NCBI GenBank assembly: GCA_030159075.1
Contig: BROG01000798.1
Coordinates: 186,001 to 250,000 of the forward strand
DNA from: Atrina japonica
Lineage: Eukaryota; Mollusca; Bivalvia; Pterioida; Pinnidae
Length of the DNA stretch: 64,000 bases
Direction of reading: 5' to 3'
Each line of letters opens with the position of its first letter. Position 1 is the stretch's first letter. The position numbers were made by a program, and so were the translations under genes. The notes beneath the pieces were generated by a model. The model had not been told where the DNA came from. It made no database searches and saw nothing but the letters and a program-made list of their open reading frames with translations. Below are positions 47,151-58,148 of this stretch, one piece after another.

Positions 47151-47451
47151 TAAAAGACCTGGGAACAACACAAGACTTGAAACGAAAAGGTAAGACTTTT
47201 ACTTTTCTTAGTACTTTATTATTTTGACCACAAATTGTGAACATTCTTTTTGACAAACTCTAAAACTTAAAACTTAATTTAATAAAATTTAAATTAACCA
47301 AAACTCTATCTTAAACAAAAACTACAATTTTAACTTATTTAGGCAATAGTATTAAACATCCATAAAAACTTATTTTGAAAACTTTAACAAAATTAGTTAA
47401 ACACAAATTTAACATTTGAAATAAAATACAAAATTAAAAACAGAATTAATA

Positions 47452-48963
47452 ATGGCAGAAGAAAATAGTAGACTAAAATTCAGTAGATGGCTACGGCTTT
47501 AGGAGAAATTGAGGATAATTTAATTTTAGAAGAAGTAAATAAAAATAGACCAACCACGTCAGATCAGACAGACATGCAAAATGAAACTGAAAATAGAAAT
47601 AAAACAAAAGTTCAGGTCAGTCAGACGTACCAAACAAAACCGAAAGTAGTAGTTACAGTATATCGGGGGGAGTAGGAAATAGAGAACCACCATTTTGTAG
47701 AGTGTCTGGGATACCTGAAAACAAAGGTGATAATGATGAAAAAGAGATGTTTGATAACATTTTTGAGACAATTCTCTAACATGGCAAGTGCAATGGCAGT
47801 ACCTGTACATCATTAAGAACTTTTCGGGTAAACCGGCAGACCTTAAGGCATGGATATCAGACATAGAAAGATAGCAAATTTAGTTGAATTAAATGTGAAA
47901 ACGGGTATAGCATTGGAACATGTTCAGGGGCGGTAGCGGATTTCAGAGGTATTTAATAGAACAAGAAAATAACGTGTAGCTAGTTGGGGGGACCTCAAGA
48001 AATTATTAAAAAGAAAAATTTGGGGAAGTCAGCAATAATTAAGTTAAGAAATCTAAAACAAGAGACAGACGAGTGTACAAATGTTTGGGGAAAGAATAAT
48101 ACAAGCATCTGAGGATGTTTACACGACAGAGCAGACTAAAAACAAAAGCACAAAAGACTTAGTAGAACAACAGTTGTAGACATATTTTGTAAAGGGGTGA
48201 CTTTTGATTACATCAAAATGAAATTGTAGAGAAGAACCTACAACTTTAGAAGCCGCAGTTAAGATTGCGACACACGCGAACAAAATGTTAGGGATCAAAT
48301 TGCATTGACGTTAGACGGCACACAAAATGTGTTTAGATTTAAAACTGAAAAAGAAGACAGAGACATACAACCAATGGAAGTAGATCACTTAAGAAATAAA
48401 CTATGTAAGAATTGTTTAAGAAAAGGTCACACTACTCAAAATTGCCCTAAAAATGTAGACATAAATGCACTGACGAGACAGACAGTGACGATAGTGACGA
48501 TGATTTACAAATTCATTAGCAGATAATTAAGTTGTTAGGTTCAAAAACGCTAGAAAACAACAAACTCAGCAAACACCAAGGTTAAAATATCAAATACAAA
48601 GAAACAACCAAGTAGGTCCAAGTAGACAAAATTCACAATCTGTACCAGATTGGGTATTAATGTTGGGTATGTCACATGATAGGTCACCTTAAAAGAAATT
48701 GTCCAAATCGAAACATTAACCCTCGCAACTGGGTACCATTTGGCAGTATAATCAGGGACCACCAACGAATCGTGGCAGGGGTAGAACAAATAATAACTAT
48801 CAATATAGACAAAATTACGATCCTCCACCCTCGCAGTTTTACACACAATACTTATCGGAATAGGCAAAACTTCAACTTTCGACCTCCACAATTTACATAC
48901 CAGCAAACTCAGTCAGATGATCAAACATTAGCATTGACCTCGTGCACCCCCAATGCGAGATAA
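47452..48963 (+). pseudogene. gag: gag (nucleocapsid with two CCHC knuckles), broken
   Basis: Candidate starts are ATG 47452 or 47487. A charged N-terminal region is followed by capsid-like sequence that is scrambled by several frame changes. Two CX2CX4HX4C zinc knuckles lie at 48404-48445 (CKNC...C) and 48661-48702 (CWVC...C), in different frames as assembled. The knuckles bind the genomic RNA during packaging in this family. Confidence 0.75.
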
Positions 48964-49990
48964 TACATCTTCAAATAAACAGTTAGCACTCCCTGCACCA
49001 CCTGTATAAGTGAACAAACTTCAGAAAACTCCACCCAGCGTAGGACAACAATGGTCTCAGTATAGGGAACATAGGGAACAGGAAAACTAGAAGGCTCTTC
49101 TTATAAGGAAGCCGATAAGAAGAGTTGTAGTAGAAAATTAAGAAAAAGTAAGGTAGATAACTCTAGTAGTAAATTAGATAGAAACTATGAAATTCAATTA
49201 GAATTCCAAGTTCATGTGTACTATGGATACAAAAACAAAAATTTAGGACTTTAGTAGATACAGGACAGAAGTATCATTGATTAGTAAAAAGTGCTTCCAA
49301 AATCTTCCAATCAAGGTTTTGTTAAAGAAAAACCAAATCTTAGGGCAGTGAATGTCAATCACTTAAAGTAATAGGTGCAGTAAATATTAAAATTACGATT
49401 AAAATGACCATGAATCATAAGTTTTATGTCACCGATGTTTGAATAGAAACTTTATCCTTGGTAGGGACTGGTTAAGACAAAATGTTTGATTTAGGTTGCT
49501 TAAGAATAGGGAGAACCTATGTCAAATTTGAAGTGACACTCACATATCATCCATAGTAAGAGTATCAAAAAACAACTACATTAAGACCACAGAGTAAGAC
49601 AATATGTTTTGTGACAAATAGAGCATTTAACAGTAGAAATGAAAATTTTGAAATCTCAAGTATCAATGATGGATGTCTTTTAGATGACCCAGGACTTGTA
49701 GTTCAAGAATCAATAGGAACAGTAACAGGAAATAGAAACATTCCAGTATTAGTAGTTAATCAAACAAATAAATTTTATAGATTAAAAAGAGGTCAAGTGT
49801 TAGGAAAAATTAGAGCTTTAGAAATAGATGAGATACAAGTAGAATCAACAACTTTAAGTCCAGAAAATACAGTAGGAGATGTAGACTCTCTTAAAGATAT
49901 TCAGAGTATAAAAGAAGAATTTTTAGTCTGTTACAAGAAAACAAAGATATTTTTGCAAAAACTGATGCAGAGTTAGGTCACACTAGTACA

Positions 49991-50690
49991 GTGAAAATGA
50001 AAATAGATACAGGAGACCATCCACCAATCAGAAATAGGCCGTATAGAACACCTCTTAACAAAAGACAAGTAATTGATAAGGCAGTAGATGAAATGTTAGA
50101 TGCAGGTATTATAGAAAGGTCAAGGTCAACATGGGCTTTTCCATTAGTTGTAGTTGGGAAGAAAGACGGATCCAAAAGAATGTGTTCGACTTTAGATCCT
50201 TAAATAAAATAGTGAAACCTATATCATTTCCATTACCATTGATTGATGACATCTTAGCTAGGTTGGGAAAGGCCAAACATTTCACTAGTTTAGATCTTAA
50301 AAGTGGGTATTGGCAAGTACAAATGGATGAAGATAGTGAAAAAAACAACACATTTACTTGTCACAAAGGGTTATTTCAGTTTAATGTAATGCCCTTTGGG
50401 TTAAGTAATGCTCCAGCTATCTTCCAAGAACTCATGAACATAGTATTACAAGAATGTGAGGACTTTGCCACTGCTTACTTATGACATCTTAATATTTTCA
50501 ACAGACTCAGAAGAACATCTTAGACATATTCAAATAGTGTTTGTAAGATCAGGCAACATGGTTTGAAAATGAAGTTGAAGAAAAGTTTCTTTCAGAAAGA
50601 AATAGAATATTTAGGTTTTATTGTTAGTGAACATGGAGTGAAACCTAATGAAAAGAAAGTGAAGCCATAAGAACATTACCTGTACCAAAG
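49991..50690 (+). pseudogene. pol: Reverse transcriptase domain of pol
   Basis: Visible blocks include RPYRTPLNKR, AGIIERSRSTWAFPLVVVGK, FTSLDLKSGYWQV (first catalytic Asp), and MPFGLSNAPAIFQ. The aspartate box that should follow ATAYL is interrupted by a frame change at about 50481. A further change lies near 50195 and another near 50640. Typical Gypsy RT content. Confidence 0.85.
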
Positions 50691-51230
50691 AATGTAAGAG
50701 AAATTAGGGGATTTATTGGCATGTGTAGTTATTATAGGAGGTTCATTCCAAATTTCTCAAAGATAGCAGAACCTTTGATTGAGTTAACTAAGAAATATGC
50801 TAGATTTAAATGGTCAAAAGAATGCCAAGTAGCCGTTGATTTTCTCAAAGACAGTTTAACAGTAGTGCCTTTGTTAAATACAAACAAACTTATGTGTTAT
50901 ACACAGATGCTAGTGATACTTGTGTTGCTTGTCTCACACAGCTTACAGATACTGGGGTAAGAGAAAAACCTATCTATTATTTGTCTCACAAATTAAGCAA
51001 ATCTCAGTCAACAAATAGAAAAAGAATGTTTTGGAATAGCTTTTGCTCTCAAGAAATTAGACTTATATCTACATGATGCTCAGTTTGTAGTACGTACAGA
51101 TCACCGACCATTGAAGTATTTATTAGATTCACCTATGCAAAATTACAACAATGGGCTCTCAGTATCGCAGTTACAACTGTAAGATTGAGTATATAGAAGG
51201 TAGATTTAACTGTTGTGCTGATTTGTTGTC
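50690..51230 (+). pseudogene. pol: RT tether and RNase H region of pol
   Basis: IRGFIGMCSYYRRFIPNFS marks the connection segment. RNase H begins with YTDAS (about 50897), then KPIYYLSHKLS and a frame change near 51030. RTDHRPLKYL-like sequence lies near 51095. Confidence 0.82.
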
Positions 51231-51589
51231 AAGAATACCAGACAGTCAAGAAACAATTGACATTACTGAATCAGAATCAGAATCAGACGAAATAGAAATA
51301 GATGATAGATTTTTAGAAGTAGGTGCATTAAATTCAAACAAGTTCACTCCAAAGAAATACGCTAGTTGTAAGATAAATCCACCAGATGACTTAGTCCGTT
51401 TATAGATCTTCCAGGGGACATAGATATAAAAACAGAACAAGAAAATGATGAAAAGATAGCAAAACTTAAGATAAAATTAGACAAAGGTAGTGCCACAAAA
51501 AGGGAACAAAATAGTTTAATAGTAATAGATGGGTTTGATATTTTTTATCTGATTCAGAAGATCCAAAACTTAGATTGTACATACCTGTA

Positions 51590-52560
51590 GAAAACATTGT
51601 CATTAAACAACATCATGACTTTGTAGGACATATGGCAGTAGATCATATGACATCATTAGACCAAAATACTATTTTCAAAAAATGTATCAAAAGTTGTATA
51701 AATATGTAGATCAATGTGTAACATGTCAAACTAGAAGCCAAAAGAAAACACATCCACCTCTTAAAGAAACGGACATTCCACCTTATCCACAAAAATTGGT
51801 CTAGATTTATCAGGACCATATCCCACCACCTTATCAGGCAACAAGTACATTGTCTCATTCATAGCATATTCTGGATGGCCAGAAGCACCAAATAAAACAG
51901 CTGATAATATATCCATCTTTATATAGAAGAAATATTTCCAAGATATTTTGCCCACTTCAGATACTAACAGATAATGGGTCAGAAAACGTGAATAAGGCCG
52001 TGCAAGAAACACTTAAAGAGTTAAACATAGACCATATTACAACATCTTATTATAGTCCTCAAAGTAATGGCAAGGTAGAAAGATTTCATAGAACTTTACA
52101 TGATGTAATGGCTAAGAAAATATCTGATGATGTTCAGACTTGGGATTTATATTTGAATCAGACATTAGCAGCAATTAGATTTCATCAAGTGAATCGACCA
52201 ACCCTTCTACTTACTATACAATAGGGATGTACATTAGATACAATTCTTAAGCCTAGAAGAAAATATAATGGGGAAGACCAATATCAAGTAGCATTACAGC
52301 AGCAACATAAAGCTTTTACGTTAGTACACAAAAATTTAGAAGACGCTAAGAAAAGACAAAAGAAATATGCAGATAGGGGTATCAAGAAATTAATTTCAAG
52401 GTAGGAGATCCAGTATATATTAAGAATCAAAGAAAAACCAGTAAATTAGATAATAAATGGACACCTTATTACAGAATTATGAAGAAAAAGGACCTCTAAG
52501 TTTTATAGTTAAGAATCAGTTGACAGGAACAACAACTAAGACACATGCTCGACATCTTAG
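51590..52560 (+). pseudogene. pol: Integrase region of pol
   Basis: An HHCC zinc-binding segment (HHDF...H, then CVTC at about 51716) precedes a DDE core. The core shows GLDLSGPYP (about 51800), LTDNGSE (about 51965) and NGKVERFHR (about 52066), each holding one acidic residue of the triad. A GPLSF/RHLRL module, the GPY/F-type C-terminal region of Gypsy integrases, follows at about 52490-52570. No chromodomain is evident. Several frame changes occur. Confidence 0.83.
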
Positions 52561-53066
52561 GTTAGCTAATTTAGATGATTGGGAGATACCCCAAGACAAA
52601 CTAAACAAACCTTTAAGAAAATCAACATATGTAGTACCTCCAGATTCAGAATCTTCAGATGACGAAATTGATAAGAATAAAAATCAAGATATTGTAAAAA
52701 GATCTACAAAATTCGAGATGACTCAGATAGTGAGGATGATATTCCTTAGCAGAATTAAAAAGAATATACAGAAACACAAAGTTAGATGATAGAGAAAAGT
52801 TAACAGAACAAGACAATCAGACAGAAAACAAAGAAATAAATAAGGATACAGAAGATACAGAAATAAATGAAATTAAGAGTTCAAAAAGAATTGTAGATGA
52901 AATGGACCCTACTATTAAAGGGATATTAATTACGTTAAATACAACATTTGACGAGTAGAAACAATTTAGATAAATACATGTGTCACACAATGAGAAATCT
53001 CAGACTATAAGACGTACATTGTTATTACAATACAATTAACAAGAAAGAAGACTCAACTCTTGTTAT

Positions 53067-53370
53067 ATGGCAGAAATAGTTAGGGAAATAATTGAGCAAA
53101 TATTAGAGAAAGTAGATAGATATAATTAGTGAAATAGAATTAGATGAATTAATAAGTAAACTACCAGAAGAAATAAAGTGTAAAATATATAAAAACTATA
53201 CAGAACAGCAAGTTAAAAGTAAAAGACCACTTAACCAAGAATTCTTAAGAATAATTAAAATTAATAAGACACTGCATCGTAGGAAAGAATTAGACATAGT
53301 AAAACCTTCGTTAATAAAATCAATTATAGCAATAAGAACTACCATAAAGAAAATTAAGACTAGAAGATAA
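53067..53370 (+). pseudogene. Small accessory frame with F-box-like start
   Basis: Begins MAEIVREIIEQILEKV, changes frame near 53130, then reads LISKLPEEIKCKIYKNY and a lysine/arginine-rich end, stopping at 53368-53370. L-P-E-E-I-x-x-x-I-Y resembles the first helix of F-box domains, which recruit Skp1; with only this stretch visible, the resemblance may be chance. It sits between pol and the envelope-like region, where typical Gypsy elements have no gene. Confidence 0.5.
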
Positions 53371-53374
53371 AATT

Positions 53375-53722
53375 ATGGATAGGAAAAGACTATTTGTGAG
53401 AAGTAGGCATGCAAGATCTCCGGCAAGAAAGAAGAAATATAGAACTTATATCAAAATTTCCAACAATGAGGTTAAGAAATTGTCCAAAACCGGGAAGTTG
53501 GCAAAAGCTTATCAGGAATTTAGGACCATAACATCCATCTCTACATTTGGAAATGTAAAAGTCTATGTTCCATTATGTGACTTTTCAGATAAGAATCTAA
53601 ACTTAAAGATTGAAAAGGAACAGGTCTGTAATTTTTGGGAATTAGACCGTAGAGAATTTTGTAATAGAATGGATCCTAAACATAAAGATTATTATTGGGA
53701 TATACAAATGGAAAAAGCTTAA
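53375..53722 (+). CDS. Basic retroelement frame of unknown function
   Basis: Open for 115 codons from an ATG four bases after the previous stop. The first 50 residues are rich in Arg and Lys (MDRKRLFVRSRHARSPARK), like a nucleic-acid-binding or nuclear-targeting segment. The rest is unremarkable. It may be a separate product or the beginning of the next frame. No family is recognised. Confidence 0.5.
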   Translation: MDRKRLFVRSRHARSPARKKKYRTYIKISNNEVKKLSKTGKLAKAYQEFRTITSISTFGNVKVYVPLCDFSDKNLNLKIEKEQVCNFWELDRREFCNRMDPKHKDYYWDIQMEKA

Positions 53723-54060
53723 ACCTTTAGATTTACCAAAAAGAGTAAACAAGAAAATGGCCAACTGTACAGATAAAACCCACACAGTTAGATACTTGTA
53801 GTCAAAACATATCACACTTACCCTCATTAGTAGTCGACGAAATAAACAGACAGTTGATAAAAATCACAGTTAAACAATTTAAGGCCGTTAGTGCAAGAAT
53901 TTAACCATTTCAAGAGAATTCAAAAGGATACTCTTATAAAAGAGATGATAGGACTAGAAATAATGAATATCTGCAACCCTCTCTTATTAAGATAGTAAAG
54001 GGAGATATCAATATTTACAAACTAACACAGAACCTCATTAGACAAATAAATTGGTTAGAA

Positions 54061-55970
54061 ATGACAAAAAGAATGAATTGGGTAGAAGCACAGGAACATA
54101 CAATAATTTCGATAGGGGAATTAATAATACATGACATGCTATCTAGATGTTACTTTCCCTTCAGACAAGTAAACAAATTTCTTTATTCTCTTCCAGCGGA
54201 AGAGGAAGAAAATGATACTGTTACATTTTCGGGGCATACCACGCCTACATTGCTGAACAGAGAAAATATCATATTCGAAAAAACTAATGAGATAACAACC
54301 TCAAAATCCAAATGGACGATAGCATTTCAGATTCCTGTAACTCCATACAGAATTATACTAAATAAACTAAACCAAACAATCTCAGACCTAATGAATACTT
54401 AGATGAAGCTAAGAAATTCACAATAGTAAACCTGAATGTAAGACAGCAAGTTTTGACAGTGTAGCTCTGAAATAAACAAATTGACAATATGACACTTTTG
54501 AAAAGGAACTTAATGACATTTTGACACTTAAACAGACTGGTAAACGTAGAAAAAGAAGTCTTATACCTGTTGTAGGTAAAGCTCTTTCTTGGCTTTTTGG
54601 CACTATAAGTGAGGATGATCTCTCATCCATACAAAAGAATATCAAATCTTTAGCACAGAATCAAAAGGGTATGAAACATGTTTTAAATGCAAGTTTGACC
54701 ATTACAAAAGACAATCGACATAAAATTTCAGAAAATCGAAAAACCATAACTGACACTTTGACGACCTTGAAAATACTAGTTCAAAGAAATGAAAATGTGA
54801 CAGATCAAACGAACAAAAACAAAATAGCAATTGATAATTATATCCAATTAGATAGAGCTTTAGATCATGTTAAGAACTGGGTTAGACTGGCTCAAAACAA
54901 ATACAACATCTTGAAATCCAACTGAACATGTTGTCATTGGACACTCGCACCATCTGCCTTTACAGTTTCGGCAATTACTTTTATCAATCAAAAATCAATT
55001 GAATCCACGTTTTGCTTTCTTTTGACCCTGAAAAAGATCTTTGGGACCTGTACAAAACATTGACTTGTGCTACATATTTCAAAGACGAAAACATTGTAGT
55101 TATTGTGTCAGTACCTTTGGTTGACACAACAAATGCCTTAGAAATTTACAAGATACATAACTTGGCATTGCCACATATGAAGGAACCCTCAGTACTCATG
55201 ACTTAGAGTCCAGCCTTAGCGGTAAATAAAGAGAAAACACAATTTGCACTTTTAACTCAACAGGAGTTAGAAAAATGTTCAAATCCTTCCATAAGATATT
55301 GTTCTTTTGACAGTCCTATCTATACTGTTTCGAACAGACAGACTTGTGTGATTTCTATATTTTTAGAAACACGATCCAAAATTGAAAAAAACTGTAAGAC
55401 CACACTGATCAATAATGCAATTCTTCCTCGAGGACAGTATGTTACAGAAGGAAATTGGTTAATCATTGCTAAAACGTTACAAAATTTCATGATCATGTGT
55501 GATAAAGAATCAATGATTAAGAAAACATTGCCACCTCTATTCTACATTTGGAACAAAATTGTCAAGCTTCTACGGGGATATGACTTTAACACCTTACATT
55601 TAAAGAGAAAGTAATTTTAACTTTAGGGATCCTTTGAAAACATTATGACAAGATAAGAAAGACGAAGTAAGTTTGTTTTGGAGATATAAACAAAATTTCC
55701 CACGGTATGATAAGATTAAAATTCCTAAGACATTAAAACCAGTAAAAGAAATTAATTTAGATAATTTGATAAATGAACTAAAACTAGAAGAAACAACCAA
55801 TGCCAGAAGATGATTTTTGGGTTAAAAACGGTCAATACTTTCTCATACCAATAGTGCCAGTAGTAACAATCTTAATAATTATAATGGTAAAATGTGGAAA
55901 AAGAATAATAAGAAAATGTAGGAATAAGCATTCAGAATCGTCTGTCAAAAAGAAAAATAAAGAAAGCTAA
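54061..55970 (+). pseudogene. env: Envelope-like fusion glycoprotein region, broken
   Basis: Pieces in changing frames show the layout of a class I fusion glycoprotein of the errantivirus Env / baculovirus F type. In order: an N-terminal segment (54061-54402); a basic RRKR cleavage site at about 54545-54556; a fusion-peptide-like hydrophobic stretch ending in LFGT (about 54557-54604); a long heptad-type helix (to about 54922); a conserved-looking DLWDLYK block (about 55036); and a membrane anchor of about 20 residues (about 55836-55896) with a short basic tail. Stops and frame changes at about 54400-54520, 54925-55012, 55206-55348 and 55620-55800 break it. Family assignment rests on motif order, not an alignment. 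Confidence 0.75.
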
Positions 55971-56526
55971 TGTTAAGTGGTCAAATAATGAGGGAAAAGA
56001 AGTTGAGTCTTCCAAATCTTTCAAGACTTCTAAGACACCAGAACCAACAGCCATATCAGGAGCACCAAGTAACAAACAGTCGATCATGCAAAATACACAG
56101 TCAACAGCAGATGATAATGACATTCGCAATCTTATAACAGAAAAGATGAAACAACGGTCAAGAAACACAGCCAGTATATACAAAGAAGACATTCAAACTG
56201 AACAAGAACCGAACGCATATCCAGATAGAAAACTTTTGCATGTACCTTAAGGATAAACACGACATAGAATATCCAGACATGAAACTTTGCAGTATGTACT
56301 TAAGGATAAATACGACATAGACTTAATACCAGTAACTGATCAAACCAGAATTAACATTGAAAACCGAACACTATACAGTCAAGATAAAAGAGAAACAGAA
56401 GACACGAAACAAAATAGTCAAGGAGAAATGAAAAACAGTCAACCAAACTACAGAAATGAATATCCAGACGTACATTCCTGTGAAATAAAGGAATACAAAC
56501 ACGATAACCATGAAATAAATTCATGA
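55951..56526 (+). pseudogene. Retroelement 3' frame(s), polar tail
   Basis: A frame overlapping the end of the envelope-like region runs to about 56250 (KTPEPTAISGAPSNKQS inside), and another runs 56287-56526. Both are hydrophilic and rich in Asn, Gln, Glu and Lys. They could be a long cytoplasmic tail of the glycoprotein in shifted frame, or a separate accessory product. An imperfect direct repeat of about 54 bases (CTTAAGGATAAA words at about 56247 and 56299) lies inside. Confidence 0.45.
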
Positions 56527-57438
56527 ACTCTATCAAGACCCAGAAACAGGTGATGTGACACCGCAAGAATTTAACGATAACAATAAATCGTCGATCGAAA
56601 ACATCGAAGTGGATGAGACCACTTGGCTTCGATCCAGAAGCCCGGTACCAGTTTTAAGTTACTAAAGACACTAACATTCGACTACTGAAGACTATACAAG
56701 AACTTAATAATAATCACAGTGTAATGTGAATACAACACGATAATAATTTAAAGAAGTCGAAAACTTATTCTTATTTAAAGAAACAGAATTTACGCAAGGA
56801 CGGAGGACTTTCCGTGAATGGAGGACTTTCCATGAATATTTACAAGGACGGAGGACTTTCCGTGAATGGAGGATTTTCCATGAATATGTTAAAAGTGTTA
56901 AAAAGTGAATTATTAAATGTATTATGTTATAATGAACTTTAACATAATGAACTTTACTTATGGACTGTAATAATGAACTTTATTTGTATTGAGACAATGA
57001 TTATTGAATTGAATTATGCATAAATTCTCTGCTTATTAGTTTATATCGCTTTATATGCATGAATATATATTGAAATTATAACCCAAGTCACATATTTTCA
57101 TCCAGGTCACATTTTTATTTAATATTAATCCAGATCACGAGTTTTATGAATTGTTGAAAATCCAGGTCATAATTGATAGTGGATTATTGAGAAATTTAAG
57201 TCACAAGTTAATTTGTTATTACTCCAGGATATGAATTGTTTATCGATAAAATCCAGGTCAACTTATTCATTCCATGATTAACAGTGAAAACTTTATTGAA
57301 TTGTGTATTGATAATTATGTAAATTATGTTTTGACTTTCAAGCCACACCAACAGTTACTAATTATTTTTATAATTGGAAAGTATTTATAAGAATGAAATT
57401 TTTACCATTTAGTAAAAATTTCAAGGGATAGGGACGTT
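56527..57438 (+). other. Retroelement 3' non-coding region and purine tract
   Basis: Contains a tandem block GGACGGAGGACTTTCCGTGA repeated about four times in two variants (56795-56885), several diverged TCCAGGTCACA words (57100-57265), and a purine-rich AAGGGATAGGGA (57423-57434) just before the 3' LTR, the likely plus-strand primer tract. Confidence 0.7.
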
Positions 57439-58148
57439 TGTAACAATATGAGGTACGGGAGATAAATCTGTATATACGTAAATATGGTGTGACTTGAAAA
57501 GTATTGATGTATATTATATATGTATTTGGGAAAATACGGGCAGCTAAAACATGATTTCTAATTCGGTCAAGTAAATATGTTGACAAAGTTAATTTAGATA
57601 TAAAATTCCAAATTCAAAATTATCAGCATAATATTTAGTAATATGACTTGCATTATTATAATATACTGTTTTGGATAAACAACTTGTCAACACCTTTACA
57701 AATTCAGCAGCAATTGAAGCTGCATGTTAAAAGGTCAAATATCTGTCATCATCAGTTTTGGTAAACAAGAATTGATGTTAATGATAATTAATATAAAGTA
57801 CTGAAGTTGTACTAGTACTAAGAATGATAATGTAAAAGGTTGCCAAAGGTTGCATTATGACAGATTTTGATGATGCAGGCGCCCGTATTCTTCCAATTGT
57901 AGATGCATTTAACTCTCTATAAGCTTCTAGAACTTTAGTGTTTTGCGTTGGTCAAAACTGACAAATGTATATAAGCACTGGAGTTCTGGAAACGAGAGAG
58001 ACCAGCGGGAAACCGCCTAGAGAGAACACCACCATACTCTCTGATTGTTGAAACATTGTTACCATTGCTGTACTCTGCTGTGCTGAGAATAAAACTATAC
58101 GATCACAGACTGAACTTTGAGTTATTGATATTTGTGGGTTGGTTTACA
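57439..58148 (+). repeat. 3' LTR
   Basis: TGTAACAATATGAGG to GGTTGGTTTACA, with TATATAAG at 57968-57975 and AATAAA at 58088-58093. It differs from the 5' LTR chiefly by small indels, including two short blocks found only here (near 57877 and near 58005). Confidence 0.93.

Larger units (their letters stand above)
49200..52958 (+). pseudogene. pol: pol polyprotein (PR-RT-RH-IN), multiply frameshifted
   Basis: Successive open pieces in changing frames cover protease, reverse transcriptase, RNase H and integrase. An acidic, serine-rich C-terminal extension follows, ending in a stop at 52956-52958. At least ten frame changes are visible, mostly consistent with losses of one or two bases. Retropepsin shows L-V-D-T-G at about 49251-49265, with a frame change immediately after it. 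A typical end-of-protease block (FILGRDWL-like) lies near 49452. Confidence 0.85.
46419..58148 (+). mobile_element. Ty3/Gypsy-type LTR retroelement with envelope-like region
   Basis: Full structure: 5' LTR, leader, gag, pol in the order protease-RT-RNase H-integrase (Gypsy order), extra small frames, an envelope-like glycoprotein region, a 3' frame, a purine-rich tract and a 3' LTR. The GTAG duplication flanks it at 46415-46418 and 58149-58152. Errantivirus-like members of this group also carry an envelope derived from a fusion glycoprotein; in molluscs the better-known Gypsy elements lack one. Many short indels break the frames, so this copy as assembled is not coding-competent. Its base composition is A-rich on the plus strand, unlike the neighbouring DNA. 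Confidence 0.93.
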
